NCBI RefSeq assembly: GCF_024166365.1
Contig: NC_064827.1
Location: 15,231,001-15,295,000 of the forward strand
Direction: 5' to 3'
DNA: 64,000 bases
Source: Elephas maximus indicus
Lineage: Eukaryota; Chordata; Mammalia; Proboscidea; Elephantidae
Shown: positions 22,161 through 35,399 of the stretch, one piece after another
Layout of the letters: each line of letters opens with the position of its first letter
How positions within the stretch are numbered: position 1 is the first letter of the stretch
Notes under the pieces: model-generated
Database searches by the model: none
What the model saw: the letters and a program-made list of their open reading frames with translations, nothing else
What the model was told of the DNA's origin: nothing
Made by a program: the position numbers and the translations under genes

Positions 22161-25100
22161 TTTTGTTGTTGTTGTTGTTAGGTGTGATCCCACTCATAGT
22201 GACCCTATGCCCAACAGAACGAAATATTTCCCAGTCCTGCACCATCCTCACAATTGCTGCTACGCTTGAGCCCATTGTTGTAGCCACTGTGTCAGTCTAC
22301 CTCACTGAGGGCCTTCATCTTTTTCACAGGCTTCTACTTTACCAAGCATGATGTCCTTCTCCAGGGACTGATCCCTCCTGATAACATCTCCAAAGTATGT
22401 GAGACATAGTCCTGCCATCCTGGCTTCTAGGAACATTCTGGTTGAACTTCCTCCAAGACAGATTTGTTCAGTCTTTTGGCAGTCCATGGTATAGTCAATA
22501 TTCTTGACCAACGCCACAATTCAAAGGCATCAATTCTTCTTCAGTCTTCCTTATTCATTGTCCAGCTTTTGAATGCATATGAGGTGATTGAAAACACCAT
22601 GGCTTGGTCAGGCACACCTTAGTCCTCCAGGTGACGTCTTTGCTTTTTAACACTTTAAAGCGACCTCTTTCTGCTGATTTGTTTGATGCAATGCGTCTTT
22701 TGATGTCTTGACTACCGTTTCCATGGGTGCTAATTGTGGATCCAAGTAAAACGAAATCCTTGACAACTTCGATGTTGCTTATTGGTTCAGTTGTAAGGAT
22801 TTTTGTTTTCTTTATGTTGAGGTGTAATCCATATTGAAGGCTGTGATCTTTGGTCTTCATCAGTAAGTGCTTCAAGTCCTCTTCACTTTCAGTAAGCAAG
22901 GTTATTTCATCTGCATAACACAGGTTGTTAAAGAGTCTTCCCCCAATCCTGATGCCCCATTCTTCTTCATATAGTCTAGCTACTCAGATTATTTGCTCAG
23001 TATGCAGACTGAATAGGTATGGTGAAAGAATACAACCCTGACGCACACCTTTCCTGGCTTTAAACCATGCAGTATCCCCTTCTCTGTACAAATGACTGTC
23101 TCTTCATCCATGTACAGATTCCTCATGAGCACAATTAAGTGTTCTGGAATTCCCATTCTCCACAATGTTATCCATAATTTGTTCTGATCCACACAGTCAA
23201 GTGCCTTAGCATAGTCAATAAAACACAGGTAAACATCCTTCTGGTATTCTCTGCTTTCAGCCAAGATTCATTTGACATCAGCAATGATATCCCTGGTCCC
23301 ATGCCTTCTTCTAAAACCAGTTTGAACTTCTGGCAGTTCTCTGTTGATATAGTGCTGCAGCTGCTTTTGAATGATCTTCAACAAGATTTTGCTGGTATGT
23401 GGTATTAATGATATTGTTCAATAATTTCCACATTCAGTTTGATCACCTTTCTTGGAAATATGCATAAATATGGATCTCTTCCATTCGGTTAGCCAGGTAG
23501 CTGTCTTCCACACTTCTTGGCATAGACCAGCAAGGACTTCTAGGGCTGCATCCATTTGTTGAAACATCTCAATTGATAATTCCGTCAATTCCCAGAGCCT
23601 TGTTTTTTGCCAGTGTTTTCAGTGCAGCTTGGACCTCTTCCGTCAGTACTATTGGTTCCTGATCATATGCTGCCTACTGAAAGTGTTGAACTTAGACCAA
23701 TTCTTTTTGGTATAGCGACTCTGTGTAATCCTTCCATCTTCTTTTGATGCTTCCTGTGTAGTTGAATATTTTTTCTTGTAGAATCCTTCAGTATTGCAAC
23801 TCAAGGCTGGAGTTTTTTCTTCAGTTCTTTCAGCTTGAGAAATCCTGAGCGTGTTCTTCCCTCTTGGTTTTCTATCTCCAGCTTTTTGCATATGTCATCG
23901 TAATACTTTGTCTTCTAGAGTCACCCTTTGAAATCTTCTGTTCAGCTCTTTTACTTTATCATTTTTCCCTTTTGCTTTAGGTACTCGACATTCAAGGGCA
24001 AGTTTCAGAGTCTCTTCTGACATCCATTTAGGTCTCTTCTTTCTCTCGTCTTTTTAATGGCCTCCTGCTTTCTTCATGTATGAATTTCTTGACGTCATTC
24101 TACAACTCATCTGGTCTTCTGTCATTAGTGTTAAACATGTCAAATCTATTCTTGAGACGGTTTTTAAATTCAGGCGGGATATACTCAAGGTCATACTTTG
24201 GCTCTCATCGACTTGTTCTAATTTTCTTCAGTTTCAATTTGAACTTGCATATATGTAATTGATCTGATCAGCAGTCGGCCCCTGGCTTTTTCCACTGTCT
24301 CTTTCCACAGATGTAGTCAGTTTGATTCCTGTGTATATTCCATCTGCCGAAGTCCATGTGTGTAGTTGCCATTTATGTCGGTGAAAAAAGGTATTTGCAA
24401 TGAAGAAGTTGTTGGTCTTGCAAAAGTCAATCATGAGATCTTAGGCATCGTTTCTATCAGTGAGGCCATATTTTCCAGCTACTGATTCTTCTTCTTTGTT
24501 TCTAACATTTGCATTCCAATCTCCAGTAATTATCAGTTTATCCTGATTGCATGTTTGATCAGTTTCAGACTGCAGAAATTGGTAAAAATCTTCAATTTCT
24601 TCATCTCTGGCCTTAACAATCAGATTAACTGGTCTTCCTTGTAGGTGTAAGGATATTATCCTGTCAATGACAGCATTGTAACCCAGAATAGACCTTGAAA
24701 TGTCCTTTTTATGATGAATGTAACACCACCCCTCTTCAAGTTATCATTCCTGGCATGGTAGACCATATGACTGTCTCATTCAAAATGAGCAATACCAATC
24801 CATTTCTGCTCACTAACACCTAGGATACCAATGTCTATGCATTCCATTTCATTTTTGACAATTTCCAGTTTTCCTAGATTCATCTTTGTACATTTCAGAT
24901 TCCAATTATTAATGCATGTTTACAGCTGTTTCTTCTCATTTTGAGTGGTGCCACATCAGTAAATGAAGGTCCCAAAAGCTTGACTCCATCTGTGTCATCA
25001 GGGTTGACTCTACTTTGAGGAGGCAGCTCCTCCTCAGTCATATTTTGAGTGCCTTCCAACCTGATGGGCTCATCTTCCTGCACTATATCAGGCAATGTTC

Positions 25101-25308
25101 CAACGCTATTCATAAGGTTTTCACTGGCTAATTCTTTTCAGAAGTAGGCTACTGGGTCCTTCTTCCTAGTCCGTCTTAGTTTGGAAGCTCATCTGAAACC
25201 TATCTGCCATGGATGACCCTGCTGGTATTTGAATACTGGTGGCATAGCTTCCAGCATAAAAGCAACACACAAACCCCCACAGTACAACAAACTGACACAA
25301 GGGGGCAT
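22161..25308 (-). mobile_element. Near full-length RTE nested in L1
   Basis: A minus-strand RTE from its 3' tail (about 22,161) to its 5' end ('cacagtacaacaaactgac', about 25,290). The L1 on both sides shares the 9-bp sequence TTTTTGTTG, the likely target-site duplication, and L1 sequence resumes at 'gtagaagtattttcctgtag'. The leader is at 25,113-24,895 (MNSVGTLPDIVQEDEP), RT pieces are at 23,264-22,989 and 22,899-22,555, and the catalytic box near 22,905 reads YADE, replacing the second Asp. The copy is dead. Confidence 0.92.
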
Positions 25309-25711
25309 TTTTGTTGCTGTTGTAGAAGTATTTTCCTGTAGGTTTTAGAGATTAGACATTTGTCAGATTTGTAATAGCCAAAAATTTTTTCCTAGTCTTT
25401 AGGTTCTCTTTTTACTCTTTTGGTGAGGTCTTTTGATGAGTTTGTTGTTAGTTGTGATTTGTATCCTGTTAATGCCGTGTATTAGGGCCTCTATTGTTGA
25501 CAGTATTTTTTCTTCTATGATCTTTATAGTTTTTGGTTTTATATTTAGGTCTTTATTTCATTTTGAATTAGTTTTTGTGTATGGTGTGAGTTTTGGGTCC
25601 TCTTTCATTTTTTTGCAGATGGACATTGAGTTTTGCCAGCATCATTTGTTAAAAAGACTGCCTTTTCCCCATTTTATGGACCTTGGGGCTTTGTTGAAAA
25701 TCAGATGACAA

Positions 25712-25880
25712 TCCAAAAAAAACCCAAACCCATTGCCATCAAGTCAATTCCAACTCATAGCAACCCAATAAGACAGCATAGAACAGCCCCATACTGTTTC
25801 CAAGGAGCGCCTGGTAGATTCGAACTGCTGACATTTTGGTTAGCAATTGTAGCACTTAACCATTTCGCCACCAGGGTTTC
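25712..25880 (-). mobile_element. Afrotherian SINE in L1 ORF2
   Basis: Minus-strand SINE from 'cattgccatcaagtcaattc' to 'cgccaccagggtttcc'. The flanks CAGATGAC and CAGATGAG suggest an 8-bp target-site duplication. The parallel L1 at about 42,205 has no insert at this point. Confidence 0.9.
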
Positions 25881-26552
25881 CCAGATGAGCGTAGGTGGAT
25901 GGATTTACATCTGGGTTCTCAATTTTGTTCCACTGGTCAGCGTATCTGTTGTTGTACCAGTACCAGGCTGTTAGGACTACCATAGCAGTATAGTAGATTC
26001 TGAGGTCAGGCAGTGCAAGTCCTCCTACTTTATTTTTCTTCTTCAGTAGTGTTCTACTTACCTGGGACCTCATCCCTTACCATGTATATTTAATGATTAG
26101 TTTTTCCATCTCTTTAAAGAATGTTGTTGGTATTTGGATCAGGATCGCATTGTATTTGTAAGTCAATTTGGGTAGAATTGTCGTTTTCACAGTGTAGAGT
26201 CTACCTATCCATTAGCATCATGTTTTTCCGTTTATGTAGATCTTTTTTGGTTTCTTTCAGTAGTGTTTTGTAGTTTTCTTTGTATAGGTCTTTTACATGC
26301 CTGGTTAGATTTATTCCTAAACATTTTGTTTTTTTAGGGGCTATTATAATTGGTATTGTTTTCTGATTTCCTCTTCATCGTTTTCTTTTTGTATAGGAAT
26401 CCAGCTGATTTTTTATGTTTATCTTGTACCGTGCTACTCTGCTGAATCTTTCTATTAGTTCTAGTAGTTTTCTCTTGGAGTCTTTTGAGTTTTCTAGGTA
26501 CTCTCATTTCATCCACAAATAGGGACACTTTTACTTCTTCATTAGCAATTCA

Positions 26553-26705
<153 letters not shown>

Positions 26706-27774
26706 CTATTGTTTTTCTATTCTCTATTTCATTTATTTCTGCTCTGATCTTTATTATCTCCTTTCTTCTGGTGGCTGTGGCTTTTTGTAGTTGTTGTTGT
26801 TCTCTTTCTATTTGTTCGAGTTGTGTAGCTAATGTTTTGATTTTGTCCCTTTCTTCTTTTTTTATGAGTGCATCTTCTGCTATAAATTGACCTCTGAGGA
26901 CTGCCTTTGCTGTGTCCCAAATGTTTTGGTATGATGTGTTTTCATTTTCTTTTGTTTCTAGGAATTTTTTAATTCTATCTCTGATTTATTCTATTACTTA
27001 GTGGTTTTCAAGCAGGGTATTATTCAGTTTCCATGTGATTAGTTTTTTTCCTTGCTCTTCCTGTTGTTAATTTCTACCTTCATGGCATTGTGGTCAGAAA
27101 AAATACTTTGTATTATCTCAGTGTTTTAGATTTTGTTGAGGGTTTCTCTGTGGCCTAAGATGTGTTCTGTTCTAGAGAACATTCCATGTGTATTTGAAAA
27201 GAATGTGTACTTTGCACCTGTTGGGTGGAGTGTTCTATATTTGTCTACGAGGTCAAGATACCTTGACATATCTTTGTTGGGCTTCCGTCTGAATGTTCTG
27301 TCCTTTACCAAAAGTGGTGTGTTGAAATTTTCCATTATTATTGTGGAACTTTCACTTAACCTTTTGGTACTGTTAAGAGTTTTTTTTAATGTATTTTGGG
27401 ACCCAGTCATTGGGTGCATAGATGTTTATTATAGTTATGACTTTATGATAGATTGTCCCTTTAATCATTATATAGTGACCTTCTTTGTCTTTTGTCGTAG
27501 ATTTTGTTCTAAAGTCTATTTTATCTCAGGTTAGTGTTGCCAGTCCTGCTCTTTTTTGGTAGCTGTTTGTTGGATATATTTTTTTCCATCCTTTGATTTT
27601 TAATAAATTTACATCTTTGTTTCTAAGGTGTGTCTCTTGCAGACATCGTATAGTCTTTTTTTTAATCCATTTAGTCACTCTCTGTCTCTTTATGGGTGCA
27701 TTTAGGCCATTTACATTCACTGCAATTACTGACAGGTGTGAGTTTATTGCTGCCATTTTCCAGTGCTTCTTCAT

Positions 27775-29380
27775 GTGGTGCTGATGTTTTCTTTGTTCCT
27801 TTTACTCTCCCATGCTGAATTCCTGATTTGTAAGTTTTTTTTTTCATTTCTTTTGTTTTTGTAGATTTTGTTTTTACTGAGACTTTGTTTTTCTTCTTTA
27901 TTTTGATGAATAGGTTTGTTAACTTTCTTTGTGGTTACCTTGGAATTACTGTTATCTTCCTAGATATGAACTGGTCTATTATTACTTGGTATCGCCTTGC
28001 CTTCCTCTATGTTAGAAAGTTCTATACCTACACCATTTATTCCCTCTTTTAGTGTTCTGACGTTGTTGTCATTTACAAAGTAACCTCTCTGGTTCCCTGT
28101 TGCAATCCTTTTGGTTTTGTATAGTTCTCGAGAGTTCATTTCATAGGTTGGTATCTGGCTGGTGCAATCTTGCCTTTTAGATTCAGGCTGCATCTGATGT
28201 TGCTTGTTTTCAAACAGAAGGACACCCTTTAATAGTTCTTGTAAGCATGGTTTGGTTTTTACATGTTTCTTTAATTTCTGTTTATCTAAAAATGTCCTAA
28301 TTTCACCCTCATATTTGAATGAGAGATTTTTAGGGTATATTATTCTTAGGTGGCAATTTTTTTTCTTTCAAGGTTTTACATATGTCATCCCATTGCCTTC
28401 TTGGCTGCGTGGTTTCTTCCAAGTATTCAGAGCTTAGTCTTATTGTTTCCCTTCTGTATGTGACTTTTTGTTTTTCTCAAGCTCTCTCAGGATTCTTTCT
28501 TTGTCTTTGGTTTTAGCAAGTGTGATTATGATGTGCCTTGGTGATTTTCTTTTAGGGTCTATCCTATATGGGGTTCGTTCAGCTTCTTGGATGGTCAGCT
28601 TTTCATCTTTCATGATATTAAGGAAGTTTTCTGTCAGCAAATCTTCAATGATCCTTTCTGTGTTTCCTGTTTTCTTCCCCTGTTCTGGAAGTCTGATCAC
28701 TCACAAAATTTTGCCTTTAATTGCATCCCACATCATCCTCAGAGTTTCTTCATTCTTCTTTGTTCTTTTTTCTGATTTTTCCTCAAAGTGTTATCCAAGT
28801 ATTTTTCTTCAGCTTCGCTGACCCTGTGTTCCATTGTTTCAAACCTGCTCTTCAGATGTTCTATGACACTGTCCATTTCTGAAATCTTATTGTTTATATT
28901 TTGGATTTCTAATTGTTGTTTTTGTTTAATTTCTAGTTGTGAACTCATTTTCACACTTTTTTTCCTGTATTATGTTCCTGAATTGGTATCCAGCTGGTGC
29001 AATCTTGTGTTCTAGATTCAGGCTGTCATCTGATGTTGCTTGTTTTCAAACAGAAGGACACCCTTTAATAGTTCTTGTATGCATTTTTTGGTTTTTACAT
29101 ATTCCCTTTTGTGTGGTACTGATGTTTTCTTTGTTCCTCTTAATCTCTTGAACTGAATTCCTTGTTTGTAGATTTTGTTTTTACAGAGACTTTATGTTTT
29201 TCTTTTTCATTTTGATGAATAGGTTTGTAAACTTTCTTTGTGGTTACCTTGAAATTACCATTATCTTCCTAGATATGAATTGGTCTATTATTACTTGGTA
29301 TCACCTTGTCTTCCTCTACATTAGAAAGCTCTATCCCTACAACATTACAACATTTATTCCCTCTTTTATTGTTTTATCTG
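27775..29380. repeat. Permuted internal duplication within L1
   Basis: Block A (27,775-28,055) recurs at 29,115-29,380 and block B (28,147-28,262) recurs at 28,984-29,110, all in the same orientation. The order in window coordinates is A, B, then ORF1-like sequence, then B, A. Shared text includes 'gatgttgcttgttttcaaac' and 'tagatatgaa(c/t)tggtc'. A simple tandem duplication would give A B A B, so at least two events are implied. Confidence 0.82.
28440..28954 (-). pseudogene. L1 ORF1-like protein, C-terminal half
   Basis: L1 ORF1p is an RNA-binding chaperone that coats L1 RNA. Here 28,954-28,739 reads as a coiled coil (NNKISEMDSVIEHLKSRFE). The piece 28,700-28,440 resembles the RRM and C-terminal domains (KRKSPRHIIITLAKTKDKER). 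The N-terminus is not recognisable and the two pieces are in different frames. It lies upstream of ORF2 in the sense direction, as expected. Confidence 0.75.
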
Positions 29381-31370
29381 AATTTTCCATGAAAAAAAAT
29401 TTTTTTTGTCTCCATTTACTATGAATTTGTCTATTTTTTCCTCACTTTTGCCTGCTTTTACATCCAGTTCTGGGACTGCTCTGAATATTAGACATTTGAA
29501 TTCACTATCTGGTAGTTCCAGTGCCTTTGCTTCTACTGAAAGTCATCTGATGTTTTACATGCCTACTGAAACCATCCTGTCCTTTTGTTTTTGTTTTAAT
29601 ATGGTCTGTTGTCTTCAGGACATTCAGTAATTATTTTCTTCATTATTGATTGTAGATTTGTTTGTATCATCCTGCTTTTTTGTTTTATTTGGTTCTGTCT
29701 GAGCAGGAGGGCTATGTGTTCTTTGCTGTTTGCTCATCTGTGGGCTTGATACTTTTCACCTCCCTGTCCAATGGGCAAGGACAGTTGCTCAGCTATAGAG
29801 CAACAGGGAAGGTCCAGCTGAAGGGGAGGGGCTGGGATGGATTGTTTGTGGCATGTACTGAGGCCAAAAGAATGGTTTGGGGGTCAGTGTAGGTTAAGTT
29901 CTGGTAGGCCATGCCTACGCTGCTCAAGGGTGTGATGTTCAACATGCAGTGAGATAGGCAGGAGGGAGGGGAGAGGTTGTGATGGCAGAGCTAAGTTGGG
30001 TATGGGAAAGAGGAAATAGAGGAGAGATAAATAGGAGCTAAAAACAAACAGTTTGCTGTTGGAGTGGAGAGATGAGAAACCAAAAAATGGAGAAAAATAA
30101 AAAGGAAAAATGTATAACTAGATAAAAATTGGAAGAAAAAAAAGAAAAGCCTGCTGGGGTCCCACTGGTACAGCTGCAAAAACCAGGAAGTGACTCCTAG
30201 ATTGTGCAGTATAACATCGATAGAGGTGGTATAGACGTCACACAGTGCCAGGTGTTCTGGAGACAGGAAAAAGATGTATAGAGAGATGAGAACTGAGAAA
30301 TGAAGAAAAACAGAAAGGAAAAAAGAAAGGAAGAATAAAGAAATGCACCCAGGGATCCCACCTACGCAGCTGCATGGATCGGGGCCTGTCTCCTAAGCCA
30401 TGCAGTGCAACCCTGCTAGAAAGAGCTCCCATGCCATAAAAAGAAAAAGAGAACAAACAAATAAATAGAACAAAGCAAAAAAAAAAAAAAAATCATCAGG
30501 GATCCCACCAGCGTGGTGTCGCAGACCAGGAGAATAGTTCCCCAGTCAAGAAGCACTTCACAGCCTTTCAAAAGGAAGCAGAGATGGCACACAGAGCCAG
30601 GTATTCAAAAGAAAGGAGGGGAAGGTGGTGGGAGGCATAGAAGAAACCAAAAGAAATGGAAAAAAGCAACATCGCAAGCAGACAAATAGCACTCAGAGAG
30701 TCAATCAAAGTGGGCGGGGTGAATCCAAGCAGCCCGGGGCCAAGGCAGTTGCCTCTGGACTAAGAGACTGTGGTTGGTGGGAAACAGAGGAGGCCAAGGT
30801 GGGGAGAAGAAGGGTGGGGGCTAGGAAACCATATATCTCTCCTTACTGGGTCCTCTGTCTCCTGCTGGGAGCTTCGTGAAGCAGCTTTCCTGTACTCCCT
30901 GTCTACCAATATTTTATGTGGGTGGGGCAAATCCAAGTGGCACAGACACTGCGCTTCCTGGCTGGCTAAGCCACTGCTGCCAGTCAGGAAGCACAGAGGT
31001 AGAGCAGTAGGGACAGGATGGGGGGTGAGAAAGTGTATATCGCTGGTTACCAGATGCTCTGTCTCCTGCTGGGAGCTCTTGTAAGCTGCTTTCCTGTGCT
31101 CCCTGTCCTCTGATCTCTGGTGTTAAGTCCAAGATGGTGAAGCTGTGCTATGTTAGTTGAATGGGCACCTCTGCATGTATCTCTCCTAGCTCTCCATTCT
31201 TAGTCAGTTTCTTACTCTATTCAGCGCTTGGCTGAGTTCTTTATCTCACCATTTGACACTTTGGGTTCCAGGACTGACTTTTGTCTCTGTTTTACTTAGT
31301 TTTTTGGGTCTTTTCTGTGGAGGGACGATGTGATGCTTCTATATATGGCACCATGTTGGCTGGAAGTCCC
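29381..31370 (-). other. L1 5' region, probable 5' UTR
   Basis: This lies upstream of ORF1 in the sense direction. It is GC-richer, with short repeated sentences such as 'ctgtctcctgctgggagct' at about 30,855 and 31,060, typical of an L1 5' UTR with internal repeats. The end is near 31,370. An L1 5' UTR normally holds an internal promoter; whether this one does is not visible here. Confidence 0.6.
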
Positions 31371-32645
31371 AGGAATTGCTTTTGATGTCATATTTTCCTA
31401 GGTAGAGGCAATTGTAGTGATTTCCACTCAGCATTTCCTACCATTATGGCCCTCACCCCACAGGTCAGGGAAAAAATGTGTGGATTCCTCCACTTTCTGA
31501 GTATGTCTATTTCAATTATGCATTCCAGAACTGATGAAATAATCAAACGATAAACTCAGGACACACTGGATCCACCATGAGATGGACCTGAGCTAAAACT
31601 TCATTGATCACTTGATCTCCATAAGCCCCTATTCTGACTGAGAGACACAGTGATGTTTTGGGTCTCAGAATTAGTGCCAGTCAATGTCCACTGCCTCTAA
31701 AAGTCTGATTACTTCCTTTTCCCCAAAGCACAGGCACTCTGGTAAAAAGCTGTAGGTCTCTTAGGGAAAGGCTGGGGAAAATATTAACAGAGAGAGAATG
31801 AGAATGAAATTAACAGTAAGGAATTTACTCAAGCGATTGAGAGGGCAGGCAAGTTGTCTATATTACAGTTTGGGGGCTGAATTGCTTCCCTCCAGGAAAC
31901 CTCAGTTTTTGCTCCTAAGGCCTTGAACTCATTGGATGAGATACAACCACAGAATGGAAATAACAATCACAACTAAATATCTTCATGGCAACACCTAGAC
32001 TAATGTTTGACCAAACAACTGGGCACTGTTGCTTAGCCAAGTAGACACACAAAATTAACCATCACAATCAGAATTTATAAAGAAAATGCACTTAAATAAT
32101 AAGCTATTCTCCTCTATCAAGTGTCTATACACAGAAAACAGGGTATGAAGATAGTAATTCCCATATTCCAAATCTTATGCATGGCTAATCATAACTAAGT
32201 CTCTGGGGTTAAGTCCTCATCCAGGCTACCTAGTTGTGCTTCTTCTCGGATGAGGAAACAGAAATCAATAGAATATAAAACTCTAGAAAGAGATCACTTT
32301 TTCAGGAAACACACTTTAATCATAGAATCTTGTTGAGTTAACGCTTGTATCCATATCTTGTTTATTCACTAGCATATTTCTAATTGTGAATTCCAGAACT
32401 TCTTTCTCTCCAAGGACTCCTCCTTATCGCACATTCTCCTAGTTCTTGCCTCATACTTAACTGACAACTCTGAGGTCTTCCACCACCATTCAGTGACTTG
32501 ATCAGTTTTATCTCAACTAGTGTATACCTCTCTCTCCTTGCCTATCTTTTCCTCCATTTAGATGGAAAATTGTCTCTAAAAAACAACCACTCTACCTGCT
32601 TGTATGTGTTATGGTCAATGCCTTTCTTAAGTGATTTTACCATCT
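31371..32645. other. Intergenic with one degenerate repeat
   Basis: Mostly unremarkable sequence. At 31,900-32,075 the text 'aacacctagactaatgtttg', 'cagccaagtagacac'-like sequence and 'aattaaccatcacaatc' resembles an old interspersed repeat. A related phrase occurs at 63,240-63,290. No coding signature. Confidence 0.45.
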
Positions 32646-32830
32646 TGTTGTTGTTGACTCATTGTGACTCTATAGGACAGAGTAGAACTGCCCCATAGGT
32701 TTTCCAAGGCTATAATCTTTTTCTGGAGCAGATTGTCATGTTTTCCTCCCACAGAGTGGCTGATGGGTTTGAACCACAGACCTTTCTGTTAGTAGCTGAG
32801 CACATAACCATTTTCACCACCAGAGATCCT
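32646..32830 (-). mobile_element. Afrotherian SINE
   Basis: Minus-strand SINE from 'tgttgttgttgactcattgt' to 'accaccagagatcc', including the extra middle block seen in the copies at 12,640 and 54,825. It is diverged. Confidence 0.82.
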
Positions 32831-32831
32831 T

Positions 32832-34300
32832 CAGGTATTTATAGGTCCTAGAAAACCAACTTTGAGCAGCTTCTTTTTCTGCCCTGCAAAGTCTCTCAGG
32901 TAGAGAAATACAAAGGCTCTGATGACTTGGTTGAAATTTGCAGAGGGACAGTGTGGGAGGCAGAATGCAGAAATATAGACTGAAAAAGTAATATCTAAAT
33001 TAATTACCCTGCTACACGGTGACCTTGCACATTATGAACCTCTCCTTCTACGTGGGAATCTTCTCCAGTTTCTAATTTTACTTACAAACAAAGAAAGTTT
33101 TCTTTGCACAAACCCTTTCTCTACAAAACCAATTGAACTGCTTCTCATTCTTTACCTCTCATTCCCCCTGGGATCCATAATAAACTGACTTCCCTCCTCC
33201 ACTCTGGTTCTGTTAGATTCCACACTGGCCTCCAATCCCTAAATCCAATGGCTATTCTTAGTTCTATTCTCTTTAATATGTGGCTCTATTAAAACCCCTC
33301 TCTATTGAGATTCACTTACCCTTTTGTTTCCTGACACAATATCATTCTGTTTACATCCTCTCTGACTCCATCTGCTTTTCTCCTCCTTTAGCTATTTTCT
33401 CTCTTCTCAAATGAAATTCCTCCTCTTTTCCGTTTTGAAGCTATATACTCTGCCATCAGCCAAAGAGGTGATGAAGTTTCATGACTTTCACTCACAACTC
33501 TTCATTGCTGACTTCCACATCTGGAGCCCAAGACCTGATATCACAGCCTACTTCCAGCCCTGTATTTCTATTTATTAAACAATTCATCTTGAATGTTTCA
33601 CAGTCATCTCAAATTCATCATGTCTAAAACTTTACCCTGGGTCAAATTCCCCTCACAATTCCCCTCGATGTCATCAGTGTTTTTATTTTTTACAACTCAA
33701 ACCCCTGATCTTTTAAATTCCTCTCTGTCTTCCACCTCCAGTTTATTTGGTTTACATTAAACCCTATGATGCTTCCTTTAAATATCACTTTTTTCTCTTC
33801 ATTTTTTTGTTTATTCCTACTCTTTCATCCTATTCCTAGCTCTTACGAGCCTCCTGGATCAATGATCTGGACTTCTAGTTGGCCTCTCCTTTTCAACACT
33901 TTTTCCTACTCTTCATTACATATTCAAGTTGAGCTACTCATTTCAAGGGTCAATTTTAACTTGTCCATATCTTATTCACAAATTAGTTTATGCTCCCTTA
34001 TCCCCATGGGATAAATAGGATAAAATCTAAACTCTTTAGTCTGAATTTTAAAACTCCTTTATTCTCTAGCTATATTTCATCTTCTACTAATCCTTAACAC
34101 AACTATTAGCTAGGTTGCTTTCCACAGACGATGTCTGCATCCATTGCTCATCCTGTGTCTTCTACTTAAATGGCAGCCCTGCTTCTCACGACTTGTTCAT
34201 CAAGGTCCAGTTAAGTCCCATCTCCTAGATGAAGACTTCCAAGAGCACTGCAGCCCTTTTATAAATTATTTTATTTAAATTCTCCATAATTCATGGAAAC
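32832..34300 (+). repeat. L2-like ancient LINE remnant
   Basis: From about 33,180 to 34,260 pyrimidine-rich text such as 'aaaactttaccctgg', 'taggataaaatctaaactct' and 'tccagttaagtcccatctcc' follows the layout of an L2 LINE 3' half. It is strongly decayed. The first 350 bases have no identified content. Confidence 0.45.
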
Positions 34301-34879
34301 ATTTAACCAGTAATGGTTTCATTCAATTATATAATTAGAAAAAGAAGTCCAAGCATCTCATGCTTAGGGATATTTCAAGTATTTCGTTTCTATCCCCTAA
34401 ATACCAATACACAAATCCCTGCATACATGGAGCTTACATGCTGATGGGAGGAGACAGATGATAAACATGTAGAAAAGTAAAAGATATAGTATGTTAGTGG
34501 AGAAATACAAAGCAAGGCAAAGAAATAAATAGCAAAGAAAATGGGAATCTAATCAAATTTGCTGAGTTCTGACACACATTGACTGAGAGTTTTGTTTTGT
34601 GTGTGTGTGTTTTTCTTTGTGTATGATGAGTATTATCCTTTCTCACACGGTTTCCCGGATAAAGCTCTAAATAGGACTCATGGTCCACCATAGTTTGGAC
34701 ATAAGCCATTTTGCTTAGAAGGTGATGAAATTGTGCCGTTACATTACATGGACCTTTTTAAAAAGTCCCTGATGGCTAGTTAATTTAACAGCTCTCATGG
34801 ATGCCAGAGGAAAGCAGGGCAAAGCTGGAGAAATTAAAAAGCGAGGAGAAAGACATAGAGTCAGACAGAGGACCCACTG
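34301..34879. other. Intergenic, no recognised feature
   Basis: AT-rich sequence with a short TG run near 34,600. I see no gene or nameable repeat. Confidence 0.45.
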
Positions 34880-35022
34880 AAAAACTCATTGCCATCAAGT
34901 GGATTCCAACTCATAGCGACACTATAGGACAGAGTAGAACTGCCCAATACAGTTTCCAATTGGTGGGTTTGAACTGCAGACATTTTGGTTAGCAGCCTTA
35001 GCTCTTAACCACTGCGCCACAG
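34880..35022 (-). mobile_element. Afrotherian SINE
   Basis: Minus-strand SINE ('cattgccatcaagtggattc' to 'ccactgcgcca'). The flanks carry CAGACAGAGGAC on both sides, a 12-bp target-site duplication. Confidence 0.9.
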
Positions 35023-35185
35023 ACAGAGGACAGAGGGAGAAAAATAAAAGTGTTCAAGGAAGTGGTGAGAATGTCACTGACAAGCTGGTGCCACCCTGTG
35101 ACTTTGGCTCCTTAACACTGACTACTCCTGAGACAGCTTCTGACTGCCCTCTTGTGGCTGGTAACACATCTTTCAAGCCAAGCCA

Positions 35186-35388
35186 AAAAAATCAAACTAG
35201 TTCCAGTAGATTAAGACTCATAGAGATCCTACAGGACAAAGTAGAACTGCCGCATAATGTTTCCTAGGTTGTAAACTTTATGGAAGTGAACTGCCACATC
35301 TTTCTTCCATGGAGAAGCTGCTGGGTTCCAACTGCTGACCTTTCAGTTAGCAGCCCAGCTCTTTAACCGCTGTGCCACTAGGGTTCCT
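35186..35388 (-). mobile_element. Afrotherian SINE, long variant
   Basis: Minus-strand SINE starting near 'caaactagttccagtagatt' and ending 'tgccactagggttcc'. It has the longer middle block with 'ttccatggagaagctgctgg'. Confidence 0.87.
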
Positions 35389-35399
35389 TCTTTCCTGCC

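Noticed and set aside
30625..31132. GC-rich overlapping frames as a small gene or CpG island
   Set aside because: The stretch lies in the L1 5' region and contains internal repeats typical of an L1 5' UTR.
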